A stretch of DNA of 64,000 bases from Paenibacillus sp. FSL H3-0469 (GTDB lineage: Bacteria; Bacillota; Bacilli; Paenibacillales; Paenibacillaceae), in NCBI RefSeq assembly GCF_038051945.1, contig NZ_CP150302.1, forward strand, positions 2,914,001 to 2,978,000. Direction: 5' to 3'. The stretch's first letter is position 1, and each line of letters starts with the position of its first letter. The notes under the pieces were generated by a model. It was given only the letters and a program-made list of their open reading frames with translations, searched no databases and had not been told where the DNA came from. A program made the translations under genes and the position numbers. Positions 34,874-44,957 of the stretch are shown here, piece by piece.

Positions 34874-36227
34874 AGGGCGGCGCCTCCTTATCCCAGGGAG
34901 CAGGGCTTGCCGCCAGCTTCCAGATCGGGTTCGCAAGTGAATAGGTCAGCTCTTTGGCCAGCCGCAGCAGCCCTTCATATCCGGCATACGCTTTGTGGCG
35001 CTCCTGATTAATATCAATGAAGGGAATCTGCTCTTTCATCGCCACATACATATTGCGGCCGCCCGCAATCATAATATCCGCCTTGCGCTCTCTTACCGTC
35101 TTGATAATCCGGCTGGCCCCGCCCTCGGGAATGTATTCCGTATCATCTCCTACGCGGTCGGCAATCCGCCGCACATCATCCTCCGTGCTTTTGTTCGTGC
35201 CTACCCCGACGACCTGAACGCCCAGCTCCTTCAGGGCCGAGATGACGGACCAGCTTTTGACCCCGCCCGTATAGAGTACAGCCCGTTTCCCCCTCAGCAG
35301 CTTGCGGTAAGGCCGCAGCTCCTGGCTTAACCTGGCTTCCTCCCGCTCGGTGAGCCGGTCCACACGCCGCTCCATCTCCCGGTCATTCATCAGATAGGCC
35401 ATCTGGCGCAGCGAATAGGTCGTCTCCTTCGCACCATAGAACGAGCCTTCGAAATACGGGATACCGTATCTCGACTCCATCTCCTTGGCAAGGCCGAGCA
35501 GCGCCCGGCTGCAGACCACCATATTCACTCTCGCCCGGTGCGCCCACGTAATCTCCTTATAGCGGGCATCCCCCGTAATCCGCGAGGTTACGGCGATCCC
35601 GGCGCTGTTCATCAGCTTCTCAATATCCCACATCTCACCGGCGATATTGTACTCCCCGATCAGATTCACCCCGAGATCCGTCTCCGGCTCCGGCTCTCCC
35701 GTCCCGATGACATACTGCAGCAGCGCATCCCCCGCCAGCCGGTTCCCGAGATTCTTGCTCCCGACGAAGCCGGGGCTGTTCACCGGGATCACAGGAATCC
35801 CGATCCGGTCCGCCGCCTCCTTGCAGACCGCATCCATATCTTCGCCGATCAGCGCGGTCACGCAGGTTGAATATACAAATATTGCCGGAGGCGCAAAGCG
35901 CCCGGCAATATAATCAATGCTGTCCTTCAATTTCTTCTCGCCGCCAAAAATAATATCAGAATCCGTAAGATCCGTAGCGAAGCCATATTGGGACAGGGAG
36001 GGGCCGCTGGATAACGCGCCTCTGCTCTCCCAGCTGTTACCGGCGCAGGCAATCGGTCCATGAACCAGATGTGCAGCATCCATAATCGGCAGCAGCGTGA
36101 TCTGGGCTCCGTCGAAGGAGCAGCCCCCAGCAGCTTCGCCCGGCTTGGGCCTTGGACAGGGCTTCGCCTTAGGGGCCATGCTCCCGCAAGCCTGGGAATC
36201 AAATTCATCTTGCCGTAAAGGGTCCAT
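34863..36227 (-). CDS. nifE: FeMo-cofactor scaffold subunit NifE
   Basis: The alpha-like subunit of NifEN. It shows CSFDGAQITLLPIMDAAHLVHGPIACAGNSWESRG with the cluster Cys residues, TCVTALIGEDMDAVCKEAA, and VLYTGGVKSWSVISALKELGVQVVGVGTNKSTEDD. The ATG at 36227 (MDPLRQDEF) has AAGGAGA about 10 bp upstream; the frame continues 26 residues to an ATG at 36305 that lacks a ribosome binding site. It has 454 aa. It begins about 214 bp after nifK, the widest gap inside the operon. Confidence 0.94.
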   Translation of the reverse strand: MDPLRQDEFDSQACGSMAPKAKPCPRPKPGEAAGGCSFDGAQITLLPIMDAAHLVHGPIACAGNSWESRGALSSGPSLSQYGFATDLTDSDIIFGGEKKLKDSIDYIAGRFAPPAIFVYSTCVTALIGEDMDAVCKEAADRIGIPVIPVNSPGFVGSKNLGNRLAGDALLQYVIGTGEPEPETDLGVNLIGEYNIAGEMWDIEKLMNSAGIAVTSRITGDARYKEITWAHRARVNMVVCSRALLGLAKEMESRYGIPYFEGSFYGAKETTYSLRQMAYLMNDREMERRVDRLTEREEARLSQELRPYRKLLRGKRAVLYTGGVKSWSVISALKELGVQVVGVGTNKSTEDDVRRIADRVGDDTEYIPEGGASRIIKTVRERKADIMIAGGRNMYVAMKEQIPFIDINQERHKAYAGYEGLLRLAKELTYSLANPIWKLAASPAPWDKEAPPYDR

Positions 36228-36441
36228 CGGCTCTTCATCTCCTTCGCTTAAGAGGCTTGTGTTCCACACGAATCTTGCGCACTCCCTGATGAGGCAGGTG
36301 CCCATGATGGCAAGAATCCCGGCCCTTCGCCGCCCCTACCGGATGAACTGCAGCCGCAACAACCGCTGCCGCATATTCCGGGGGGAGGAGAAGGCCAGGT
36401 TAGCAATCCAATCCTCTTATAATGGCTACAGACAAACGGCT

Positions 36442-38001
36442 CTAGCGCACCAGCTCAAAATTAAAGCCGGAGTTATGATCATCAAGCTGCTGCAGAATCG
36501 TGTTCACGATCAGGCTGAGCAGATTAAGTGTTCCCTGATACCCGATAATCGGATAACGGTGCATGTGATGGCGGTCGAAGATCGGGAAGCCGACCCGCAC
36601 CAGCGGCACCTCCGCATCCTTGGCGGCAAATTTCAGATGGGAGCTGCCAATCGCCAGATCCACCTTGTCATTCAGCAGCAGCGAGCGCATATGCCACAGG
36701 TCTTTGCCGACATGCACAGTAGCTTCGGTGCCATACGGACTTGCTGCCAGCAGCGCTTCGGCCTCATCCTTGAACTTCACTTCATTGAAGTCCACATCAC
36801 CGTTCGAGCAGATAATATGCACCGGCTCCATCCCGGTCTCCAGGCAGAACCCGATCAGGCCAATAAGCAGATCCGGGTCGCCTACCAGCGCTACCCGCTT
36901 GCCGTGCAGGTAAGGGTGACTGTCCATCAGCGCATCCACGACACGGCCGCGTTCTTCCGTAAGCACTGCTGGAATCGGGAGGCCGGTCAGCTCACTGATC
37001 GTAGCCAGCAGAGTATCTGTGCCCTTAATGCCCAGCGGCGTGGATAACGCTGCCAGCTGCTGGTTCCAGGTACCGCTGATATATTCCTGGGTCTTCTTCA
37101 GCGTATACTTTTGCAGAGAGAGGGTTGCAAGCGCATTGGCTGCCTGCGGAACATCCGCAAGCTTCGTACCGCCGTAGTAGTATTCATACTCTCCGGTTGC
37201 CGGTGAATCGTAGTTCCCGCTGTGGTCTCCAAGTAGGGTGTACTTGGTATCGAAGGCTCCCAGAATCTTGCGCAGCTCTGCAAAATTGCCGGTGTACGGC
37301 TCAAAGCCCAGCATCACATTCAGCTTCTCTCCGCTCTCCGCGCCGCTTCCCGGCTTGCTCTCTATACCCGAACGGGTATAGAGGTAGCTCAGGATACCCT
37401 TGATCATGGCATCGTAGCCAGTGATATGTGAGCCGACGAAGCTCGGGGTGTTGCAGTAGGCCACCGGATATTCCTCACTGATCACCCCTTTAATGCGGGC
37501 ATTGCCGATAAAAGAGTTCAGGTCATCCCCGATGACCTCAGCCATACAGGTGGTACAAATCGCAACCATCTCCGGTTTGTACAAGGCGACACTGTTCTCC
37601 AAACCGTCAATCAGGTTGTTCATCCCGCCGAATACGGCTGCATCCTCCGTCATGGACGTGGACACGGACGGCGTAGGCTCCTTGAAGTGACGGCTGAGAT
37701 GACTGCGGAAGTAGGCGTTGCAGCCCTGCGATCCGTGTACGAACGGCAGCGTCTTCTCGAACCCGAGTGCGGCCATGACCGAACCCAGCGGCTGGCACGC
37801 TTTATGCGGATTGATCACCACATTCTGGCGGCTGAAATTCTTCTCCATATATTCGGCAGACTTGGAGTACGCGAGTGCTTCGGCGGTCTCCTTCTCGCTG
37901 CAGGGAGCTTCGAACTGCTTCTTGTTCTCCCGCTGCTGCACATAACGCTCTTCCTTGAACAAGCTGGTATTATCTTTAATGTTCAGTTCATCCCTGCTCA
38001 T
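36442..38001 (-). CDS. nifK: Nitrogenase molybdenum-iron protein beta chain
   Basis: With NifD it forms the MoFe protein; its Cys residues bridge the P-cluster. Key segments are [47 protein letters not shown] (P-cluster Cys), [17 protein letters not shown] and [18 protein letters not shown]. The start at 38001 ([15 protein letters not shown]) has AAGGAGG at 7 bp and overlaps the nifD stop by four bases (ATGA). It has 519 aa, normal length. Confidence 0.97.
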   Translation of the reverse strand: MSRDELNIKDNTSLFKEERYVQQRENKKQFEAPCSEKETAEALAYSKSAEYMEKNFSRQNVVINPHKACQPLGSVMAALGFEKTLPFVHGSQGCNAYFRSHLSRHFKEPTPSVSTSMTEDAAVFGGMNNLIDGLENSVALYKPEMVAICTTCMAEVIGDDLNSFIGNARIKGVISEEYPVAYCNTPSFVGSHITGYDAMIKGILSYLYTRSGIESKPGSGAESGEKLNVMLGFEPYTGNFAELRKILGAFDTKYTLLGDHSGNYDSPATGEYEYYYGGTKLADVPQAANALATLSLQKYTLKKTQEYISGTWNQQLAALSTPLGIKGTDTLLATISELTGLPIPAVLTEERGRVVDALMDSHPYLHGKRVALVGDPDLLIGLIGFCLETGMEPVHIICSNGDVDFNEVKFKDEAEALLAASPYGTEATVHVGKDLWHMRSLLLNDKVDLAIGSSHLKFAAKDAEVPLVRVGFPIFDRHHMHRYPIIGYQGTLNLLSLIVNTILQQLDDHNSGFNFELVR

Positions 38002-39455
38002 ACGCCCGCCTCCTTCGGCTCCATTGTTCCTTTTCTGCTCACCAGATCCCATACCGGGCTGTTCACAGTCATATCCATATCCTTCGCAAATACCTTAAAT
38101 CCGTCGAAGCCGTGATACGGGCCGCTATAATCCCAGGAATGCATCTGACGGAACGGCACACCCATCTTGTGATAGACATATTTCTCCTTCACGCCTGAGC
38201 CTACCAGATCAATGTTCATCTTCTTCGTAATTTCTTCCAGCTCGTAAGCTGTGGGATCATCCATGACAATGGTTCCCTCGGCAAGCATCGGGAGCATCTT
38301 CTCATAGTCATCCTTGTGGGCGAATTCATAACCGGAGGCTACGATATCCATCCCCAGATCTTCATAAGCGCCGATGGTATGGCGGGAACGCAGGCCCCCG
38401 ATCATCAGCATGACGGTTTTATTTTCCAGACGCGGTCTGTATTTGCGGATCACTGCATCCATAACCGGCTTATATCTGGCGATCATCTGCTCGCAATTCT
38501 CCTGAATCGTAGCATCGAAAAGCGCTGCAATCGCCCGCAGGCTCTCATACGTCTTCGTTGGCCCGAAGAAATTGTATTCCAGCCAAGGGATGCCGTAGGC
38601 CTTCTCCATATGGTCCACCATATAGTTCATGGAGCGGTGGCAGTGGATCAGGTTCAGCTTCGCCTTGTGGGCTATCTCCAGCTCGTTCAAAGAGCCGTCA
38701 CCGGACCACTGGGCAATAACGCGCAGGCCCATCTCTTCAAGCAGGATACGTGAGGCCCAGGCGTCGCCGCCAATGTTATAGTCGCCGATGATATTCACAT
38801 CGTAGGGACCGGTCTCCGCCAGCTCGGCACGGCCCATCACGAAGTCACGGATCGCATCGTTCGCAATATGATGGCCCAGCGACTGGCTGACCCCGCGGAA
38901 GCCTTCGCAGCGTACCGGAACAATCGGCATCGCAAGCTCCTTGGACATCTTCTTCGACACCGCTTCGATATCATCGCCGATCAGGCCGACCGGACATTCC
39001 GACTGGACAGAGATCCCCTTTGCCAGCGGGAACATCTCGGTAATCTCACGCATAATGACGGCCAGCTTCTTATCCCCGCCGAACACGATATCCGTCTCCT
39101 GAAAATCACTGGTAATCTGCATCGCCGTAAAGTTATCGATGCCAAGCGTCCCATTCGCAAAGTTACGGCGTGAGCCCCAGCTATACTGTCCGCAGCCCAC
39201 CGGCCCGTGACTGATATGGACCATATCCTTGATCGGACCCCAGACCACCCCTTTGGAGCCGGCATAGGCGCAGCCGCGCGGGGTCATCACACCCGGACGG
39301 GATTTAATATTGGACTTCACCGCACACGTGCTGCAATCAATGGCCTTTTCATCCGCCACCTGAAAATGCTTCTCGCGGTCCTTCCGCGCCTTTTTGGGAT
39401 AGGCTTCCAGAATCTCCTCAACCAGCTTCTGATTCTCTTCAATACTCAGTCCCAT
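37998..39455 (-). CDS. nifD: Nitrogenase molybdenum-iron protein alpha chain
   Basis: It carries FeMo-co at its active site. Visible ligands are P-cluster Cys in [27 protein letters not shown] and [12 protein letters not shown]; the FeMo-co Cys in [11 protein letters not shown]; and the FeMo-co His in [13 protein letters not shown]. The substrate-gating region around ISHGPVG is intact. It has 485 aa, full length, and is of the Mo type rather than V or Fe-only. It lies 33 bp after nifH and is coupled to nifK. GAAAAGGAGGGTCAAATC precedes the ATG. Confidence 0.98.
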   Translation of the reverse strand: MGLSIEENQKLVEEILEAYPKKARKDREKHFQVADEKAIDCSTCAVKSNIKSRPGVMTPRGCAYAGSKGVVWGPIKDMVHISHGPVGCGQYSWGSRRNFANGTLGIDNFTAMQITSDFQETDIVFGGDKKLAVIMREITEMFPLAKGISVQSECPVGLIGDDIEAVSKKMSKELAMPIVPVRCEGFRGVSQSLGHHIANDAIRDFVMGRAELAETGPYDVNIIGDYNIGGDAWASRILLEEMGLRVIAQWSGDGSLNELEIAHKAKLNLIHCHRSMNYMVDHMEKAYGIPWLEYNFFGPTKTYESLRAIAALFDATIQENCEQMIARYKPVMDAVIRKYRPRLENKTVMLMIGGLRSRHTIGAYEDLGMDIVASGYEFAHKDDYEKMLPMLAEGTIVMDDPTAYELEEITKKMNIDLVGSGVKEKYVYHKMGVPFRQMHSWDYSGPYHGFDGFKVFAKDMDMTVNSPVWDLVSRKGTMEPKEAGV

Positions 39456-39488
39456 GATTTGACCCTCCTTTTCTCTTCGCCTCAGAGT

Positions 39489-40358
<870 letters not shown>

Positions 40359-40361
40359 TCA

Positions 40362-41729
40362 TCATCCCTTCGAAATGTTTATATTTTCAAAATAAGAGCT
40401 GTACTTCACACTTTCGAGAATGGCTTCCTGAATGCCGCCTTTGCGGACAAGAGGCAGGACACCGATTTTGTTCAGGCTGGCCCTTGGGGCCTCGCCGATG
40501 CCGGAGCAGAGAAGAATGCGGCAGTCACTTAGAATCGATATAATTTCTTGCAGCGTAGCTGCTTTGTCACCGTTACAATCGGCCTTCCCATGGCAGTAGG
40601 CCTGGATCTTGCGGACACCCAGGAGCTGTACATCCGTTCCGTCGGTGTCATAGACCAGGAACTCAGTGGCATGACCGAAATGCTGATTCACCTTGTCGCC
40701 GCCTCTGGTGGCAACCGCAACCCGTGTCTTCGGCCCTCCGGTCTGAATGCGTCTGGCCTGTTTGGCTAAGACATGCTCGCGGATTTTGGTGTCCAGCTCA
40801 CTCTGGAACATCGCCCGGGCTTCTTCATTAATGACCGGCTCGGCCTCCATCGCTTCCAGCGGAAAATCGGGATTGCGGTCCTGGCCCAGCAGCCCGATCG
40901 CATCGGCCCGGCATTGCCGGCAGTGACGCATAACCTTCATCCCCCCGCGGCCCAGCTGCTCCTGCAAATTAAGCAGTTCCTTCGGACGGGGCGCCTTGCG
41001 GCCATCCGCTTCATACTGGCTGCCCGGTGCGATAATAAGAGGTGTTACATTGTGCAGTGTAGCCCCGAGCTCTTTTACCCGCGCTGACACGGCAGTCAGA
41101 TGATGATCGTTAACCCCCGGAATCATAATGGAATTCACTTTGACCAGAATCCCCAGCTTGGCCAGCATTTCAAGTCCCAGTAATTGACGGCTGATCAGCA
41201 GCCCGGCTGCCTCTCTGCCTTCGTACCGGACCCCTTCATCGAACACCCACGGATAAATCGCCTGGCCTACATCAGGGTCGATCGCGTTGATGGTGATCGT
41301 GACATGACGGATGCCCAGCTCCATAATCTCATCCACATGCCGGTACAGCGTAAGTCCGTTAGTGCTGAGACAGAGGGAGATATCAGGCACATGTTTCCTG
41401 ACCCGGGCGAAGGTATCGAAGGTCTGCTCCGGGTTCGCCAGCGGATCTCCCGGTCCGGCTACACCCACTACCGAGAGCTGCATCAGTTGGGCCGCAACTC
41501 CCCGTACCTTGCGTTCCGCCTGCTCCGGAGTAAGCACCTCACTAACCACGCCCGGCCTGCTCTCATTTACACAGTCGAACTTGCGGTTACAGTAATTGCA
41601 CTGGATGTTACAGGCGGGAGCAACCGGGATGTGCATCCGGGCATAAAACCGGTGAGCCTCCTCGCTGTAGCAAGGGTGGCGGCTAATTTCCTCCTCCGCT
41701 TCACTTGATAGACATGACGGCTGCATCAT
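40362..41729 (-). CDS. nifB: NifB, FeMo-co core synthesis radical SAM protein with NifX-like domain
   Basis: NifB fuses two 4Fe-4S clusters with carbide insertion to make NifB-co, the core of FeMo-co. The radical SAM CX3CX2C motif is Cys40-Cys44-Cys47 (ACNIQCNYCNRKFDC). The C-terminal 110 or so residues form a NifX/dinitrogenase-cofactor domain (RVAVATRGGDKVNQHFGHATEF). The start ATG at 41729 follows AGGAGGTGGGAA. It has 455 aa. It is the first gene of the operon; its leader holds two GlnR-type sites and alternative hairpins (41745-41816). Confidence 0.97.
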   Translation of the reverse strand: MMQPSCLSSEAEEEISRHPCYSEEAHRFYARMHIPVAPACNIQCNYCNRKFDCVNESRPGVVSEVLTPEQAERKVRGVAAQLMQLSVVGVAGPGDPLANPEQTFDTFARVRKHVPDISLCLSTNGLTLYRHVDEIMELGIRHVTITINAIDPDVGQAIYPWVFDEGVRYEGREAAGLLISRQLLGLEMLAKLGILVKVNSIMIPGVNDHHLTAVSARVKELGATLHNVTPLIIAPGSQYEADGRKAPRPKELLNLQEQLGRGGMKVMRHCRQCRADAIGLLGQDRNPDFPLEAMEAEPVINEEARAMFQSELDTKIREHVLAKQARRIQTGGPKTRVAVATRGGDKVNQHFGHATEFLVYDTDGTDVQLLGVRKIQAYCHGKADCNGDKAATLQEIISILSDCRILLCSGIGEAPRASLNKIGVLPLVRKGGIQEAILESVKYSSYFENINISKG

Positions 41730-41744
41730 TTCCCACCTCCTGAA

Positions 41745-41816
41745 AGTTTTGTAAGCTAAGCTTCTCTGCGCATTCTGCGTACAAAACTCGCTTCGGAAGC
41801 ATTAACTTAAGTTTTG
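41745..41816 (-). promoter_or_regulatory. nifB 5' leader with two mutually exclusive pairings
   Basis: Reading the minus strand, A = CAAAACT (41816-41810), B = AGTTTTGT (41788-41781) and C = ACAAAACT (41752-41745). B can pair with A (7 bp, with a small GCTTC/GAAGC hairpin inside the loop) or with C (8 bp). C ends 3 bp before the nifB Shine-Dalgarno sequence. No poly-T terminator is present, so any effect would be on translation or mRNA stability. The pairings are seen; regulation is inferred. Confidence 0.5.
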
Positions 41817-41843
41817 CGGTTCAAATGGCCTTTGTTTGGTTAA

Positions 41844-41860
41844 TGTTATTTTATCTAACA
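41844..41860 (-). promoter_or_regulatory. GlnR box II, downstream of the nif promoter
   Basis: TGTTAGATAAAATAACA fits the GlnR/TnrA consensus TGTNA-N7-TNACA exactly and is a perfect inverted repeat at the ends. It lies about 27-43 bp after the expected transcription start, where GlnR would repress under nitrogen excess in the known Paenibacillus model. Confidence 0.85.
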
Positions 41861-41892
41861 TTTCACTTCACTTGGCCGCTTTAATTAGTCTC

Positions 41893-41921
41893 ATCATATT
41901 TTCATTACCGGGGATCGTCAA
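41893..41921 (-). promoter_or_regulatory. Sigma-A promoter of the nif operon
   Basis: On the minus strand: TTGACG (41921-41916), a 17-bp spacer and TATGAT (41898-41893). The start would lie near 41886, giving a leader of about 157 nt before nifB. No NifA/sigma-54 site (GG-N10-GC) stands out at this position. Confidence 0.85.
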
Positions 41922-41980
41922 TTAGCCCAACGTTTATTTCGCCCTTTATTTCCTTTTGTTTGCAGTTTCGCCATATGATA

Positions 41981-41997
41981 TGTCAACTTATATGACT
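41981..41997 (-). promoter_or_regulatory. GlnR box I, upstream of the nif promoter
   Basis: AGTCATATAAGTTGACA on the minus strand matches the GlnR/TnrA pattern with one mismatch (AGTCA for TGTNA). It is about 60 bp upstream of the -35 box, fitting the activating site described in Paenibacillus nif promoters. Confidence 0.6.
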
Positions 41998-42061
41998 CAT
42001 ACTTACCATGTTTCCGTTTTCAGGCCTGTCATTTTCTATTGATATTTGTTCTCAAAAGGCA

Positions 42062-42090
42062 TTGACAATGCCTCTTAACTCGGATATGAT
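42062..42090 (+). promoter_or_regulatory. Sigma-A promoter of the riboswitch-terC transcript
   Basis: TTGACA (42062-42067), a 17-bp spacer and TATGAT (42085-42090) stand directly before the riboswitch. The -35 is perfect. It fires away from the nif promoter, whose box I lies only about 65 bp away. Confidence 0.85.
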
Positions 42091-42124
42091 ACTTTTAGCC
42101 AGAAACGAATCACCTAAAATTTCA

Positions 42125-42285
42125 TATAATCCCGTAAAGGGGAGTAGCTGTTAGATAAAATCGTCAATACGAGAGTATGAGGATATTCTCCGGTTTTATC
42201 GGCAATAGATTATTGTTAGCGAGACCTTTACCAACCAGGTTACCTTTATTCCAAAGGCTAATCTGTTTGGTAAAGGTCTTTTTTA
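42125..42285 (+). ncRNA. yybP-ykoY (manganese) riboswitch
   Basis: The conserved segments are AAAGGGGAGTAGC (42136-42148), GTCAATACGAG (42169-42179) and the closing GCGAGACC (42219-42226). The 3' part gives a terminator: GACCTTTACCAA (42223-42234) pairs with TTGGTAAAGGTC (42267-42278) and a T-run follows. Mn2+ binding should prevent the terminator and switch on the downstream TerC-family exporter gene. Family assignment is by eye but the motifs are distinctive. Confidence 0.9.
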
Positions 42286-42364
42286 TATATATTTTTGGTT
42301 AAACTAATGGTATCACCGTTAGTTTCGCAAAAAAGCAGCTAAACCACTTGAGGAGGAAACAGCA

Positions 42365-43192
42365 ATGGATTGGGGACTATTATTAGAATACGGATGGGTA
42401 TTGCTCGTTCTCGTAGCACTGGAAGGGCTGCTTGCCGCAGACAACGCACTTGTACTAGCGATTATGGTTAAACATCTTCCTGATGAGGAACGTAAAAAGG
42501 CATTGTTCTACGGATTGGCCGGAGCTTTTGTGTTCCGGTTCGGATCGTTGTTCGTCATCTCCTACCTGGTAGACATCTGGCAGGTACAAGCCATCGGTGC
42601 GCTATATCTGTTATTTATCGCGGGGAATCACATCTTCCGAAAGGTCTTATTCGCTAAGCCGGTCACGGAAGAAGCCGCTGAGAGCGGAAGTCCTGGAGCT
42701 GTAAACAAGAAGAAAGCCAGCTTCTGGTTCACTGTACTTAAGGTTGAAGTAGCAGATATTGCCTTTGCCGTAGACTCCATCCTCGCAGCCGTAGCCCTGG
42801 CCGTTGCGCTTCCGGCAAGTGGTATCCGCAACATCGGCGGCCTCGACGGCGGACAGTTCCTTGTAATCTTCGCAGGCGGCTTCATCGGTCTCGTCATTAT
42901 GCGGTTCGCTGCCTCCTTCTTCGTTAAGCTGCTTCACACCCGTCCGGGTCTTGAGGTTGCTGCCTTCTTCATCGTCGGCTGGGTTGGGGTTAAGCTCGCA
43001 GTTATCACCTTGGCCCACCCTGCTCTGGGTGTATTGTCCGAAGACTTCGCACACAGCACCTGGTGGAAACTGACCTTCTATGTCGTTCTGATCATTATTG
43101 CGGCCACAGGCTGGTTCATGAGCAGTGTCAAAACCGAAGAGAATGCCTCTGAGAATCCGGTCAAGGAAGTCGACAAGCAGCTCGGAAAGTAA
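42365..43192 (+). CDS. TerC-family integral membrane protein, probable Mn2+ exporter
   Basis: Seven or so membrane helices with the TerC motif EGLLAADNALVLAIMVKHLP in the first helix and VEVADIAFAVDSILAAVALA in the middle; the acidic Asp/Glu residues in helices are the metal path. Bacillus relatives (YkoY/YceF) export manganese and supply metal to secreted enzymes. The Mn2+ riboswitch in its leader supports that role here. It has 275 aa. GAGGAGGAAACAGCA precedes the ATG. It is monocistronic with a terminator about 60 bp downstream. Confidence 0.93.
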   Translation: MDWGLLLEYGWVLLVLVALEGLLAADNALVLAIMVKHLPDEERKKALFYGLAGAFVFRFGSLFVISYLVDIWQVQAIGALYLLFIAGNHIFRKVLFAKPVTEEAAESGSPGAVNKKKASFWFTVLKVEVADIAFAVDSILAAVALAVALPASGIRNIGGLDGGQFLVIFAGGFIGLVIMRFAASFFVKLLHTRPGLEVAAFFIVGWVGVKLAVITLAHPALGVLSEDFAHSTWWKLTFYVVLIIIAATGWFMSSVKTEENASENPVKEVDKQLGK

Positions 43193-43247
43193 GACCTCCG
43201 GCCATTTGAATAAGTCAGATTCTTAAATTTTTCAAAAGCTTTAAATG

Positions 43248-43293
43248 TTAAAAAAGCAGCGACTCTCCCGTTATTGGAGACTCGCTGCTTTCT
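43248..43293 (+). terminator. Terminator after the terC-like gene
   Basis: AAAGCAGCGA (43252-43261) and CTCC pair with GGAG and TCGCTGCTTT (43283-43292). The plus-strand T-run is short (TTTCTG); on the minus strand the stem is followed by TTTTTTAAC. It may act in both directions. Confidence 0.75.
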
Positions 43294-43428
43294 GTTGTTG
43301 GTCCATGGACTATTGAATATACAAAGAAATCGATCCTTTTTGAAGTGGTTGGGCGGTACCTCCATTTTACCAAAGGACGGTTTCTTTTTGTTTTTGAAAA
43401 AAGTGTTTTTCGTTTCCCGCTTAAACAG

Positions 43429-44181
43429 CTATCTCCGCCACTTCATGAATCTGTAATCCAGCACATCCACCAGCAGGAACAGCACGAACCCCACCAGACT
43501 GAACAGCATAATTCCGGCGTACATCTCAGGGTAGTCCAGCCGCAGCCAGGCATCCATGATAAAGAAGCCCATGCCGTGCTCCGTACCGTAGATTTCGGTG
43601 AAAAAGAGTACGGAAATCGCTGTACCCAGCGATATGCGAATCGTACTAAGGATCACCGACAAAGCGCCGGGAAGCGTCACATTCCAGAATTTCTGCATCG
43701 TGCTGGCACCTATACTCGTCAGGACATCATAGGTACTCTCAGGGATGGCCTTCACACCATCGCGTACCGAGATAATGACCTGGAACAGCAGGATCAGCAT
43801 AATCATCAGCACCTTGGAGGTTTCTCCTAGGCCGAAGAAGAGCATGACTACCGGCAACAGCGCAATTTTGGGAATGGGATAGGTCAGATAAACGACCGGG
43901 TCCAGTACCCGGTTCCAGAAGGGAGAGCGGCCCATCAGCAGACCGGCCAGCAGACCGAGCAGCAAAGCCAGCAGCACACCTTCAAAGATCCGCATCAGAC
44001 TGTAGCCGACATTCAGTGCCACATCATGGGCCCCCAGCTGAAACATTGACTTATAGACCGCACCCGGGCTAGGCAGAATCGCGTGATTCATGAGCAGATA
44101 AGCGACATACCAGAGCGCATTCATTCCGGCAAAAACGAGCAGCAGACGCAGCAGGTGAATAATATGCCGTCGTTTTACCAT
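43429..44181 (-). CDS. ABC transporter permease, NitT/TauT type
   Basis: About six membrane helices and the EAA-loop-type region (SIGASTMQKFWNVTLPGALSVILSTIRISLGTAISVLF). It has the SsuC/TauC form, used for sulfonates, taurine, nitrate, thiamine precursors and similar small anions. It has 250 aa and overlaps the ATPase gene stop by a few bases, so it is translated as the third gene of the operon. Substrate unknown. Confidence 0.9.
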   Translation of the reverse strand: MVKRRHIIHLLRLLLVFAGMNALWYVAYLLMNHAILPSPGAVYKSMFQLGAHDVALNVGYSLMRIFEGVLLALLLGLLAGLLMGRSPFWNRVLDPVVYLTYPIPKIALLPVVMLFFGLGETSKVLMIMLILLFQVIISVRDGVKAIPESTYDVLTSIGASTMQKFWNVTLPGALSVILSTIRISLGTAISVLFFTEIYGTEHGMGFFIMDAWLRLDYPEMYAGIMLFSLVGFVLFLLVDVLDYRFMKWRR

Positions 44182-44957
44182 TTCTCCATCATTACCTTTC
44201 GGATTCTCTTGGACTGCATGAAGTATTCATCGCTCTCCCGCTTCTCGGAATGCTTCATGGCAAATACAGCAGCATTATCAAGAATCTCCGGCGGCTCCTG
44301 CTGTCCCGGCAGCATGATGATAATCTTCTGTCCCAGGAGAATGGCCTCCTCCACATCGTGGGTGACGAACAGCGTGGTCGCCGGATGCGCCTGCCAGTTG
44401 TCGATAAAAATCTGCTGCAGCCCTTCCCGCGTAATGGCATCCAGTGCCGAGAACGGCTCATCCAGCAGCAGAAGGGTCGGCAGAATGGCAAAGGCGCGGG
44501 CAATGGCTACCCGCTGCTGCTGACCGCCGCTCAACGAGAGCGGAAACCGGCCGGCGAGCTGGGCGATCCCCATGGCTTCGAGCCAATGCATAATTTGCCG
44601 GTCCTGCTCCTGTCTTGTATGGCCCGCCGCGCCGGGACGGGCGATCCGCATCGCAATCCGGATGTTGTCCCGGACCGTCTTCCAGGGCAGCAATCCGTAA
44701 TTCTGCGGCACCAGCCCGATTAGCGTCTCCTTCTCATGAACAGATCTGCCATTGAACAGCAGCTCTCCTTCGTATCCGGACAGCAGTCCGGCAATGGCCC
44801 GCAGCAGCGTGGATTTGCCGCTTCCCGAGGGGCCGATTACCGTATAAATCCCGTGCTCCGGCAGGGTCAGGCTCATCTCACCCAGAGCCAGCTGCCCGTT
44901 CTGATAAGCTACATGCAGCTGATGAATGCGGAGACCGCTATTTTTTAAACTGGACAT
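44175..44957 (-). CDS. ABC transporter ATPase, NitT/TauT type
   Basis: The ATPase has Walker A GPSGSGKSTLL, Q-loop LVPQNYGLLPW, signature LSLSGGQQQRVAIARAFA, Walker B LLLLDEPFSALD and the switch His in FVTHDVEEAI. It has 260 aa, like SsuB/TauB. The start lies inside the end of the binding-protein gene (20 bp overlap), so synthesis is coupled. Confidence 0.94.
   Translation of the reverse strand: MSSLKNSGLRIHQLHVAYQNGQLALGEMSLTLPEHGIYTVIGPSGSGKSTLLRAIAGLLSGYEGELLFNGRSVHEKETLIGLVPQNYGLLPWKTVRDNIRIAMRIARPGAAGHTRQEQDRQIMHWLEAMGIAQLAGRFPLSLSGGQQQRVAIARAFAILPTLLLLDEPFSALDAITREGLQQIFIDNWQAHPATTLFVTHDVEEAILLGQKIIIMLPGQQEPPEILDNAAVFAMKHSEKRESDEYFMQSKRIRKVMMEKW

Noticed and set aside
41730..42000. NifA/sigma-54 promoter for nif
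   Set aside because: A clear sigma-A promoter with GlnR boxes is present and no sigma-54 -24/-12 pair stands out.
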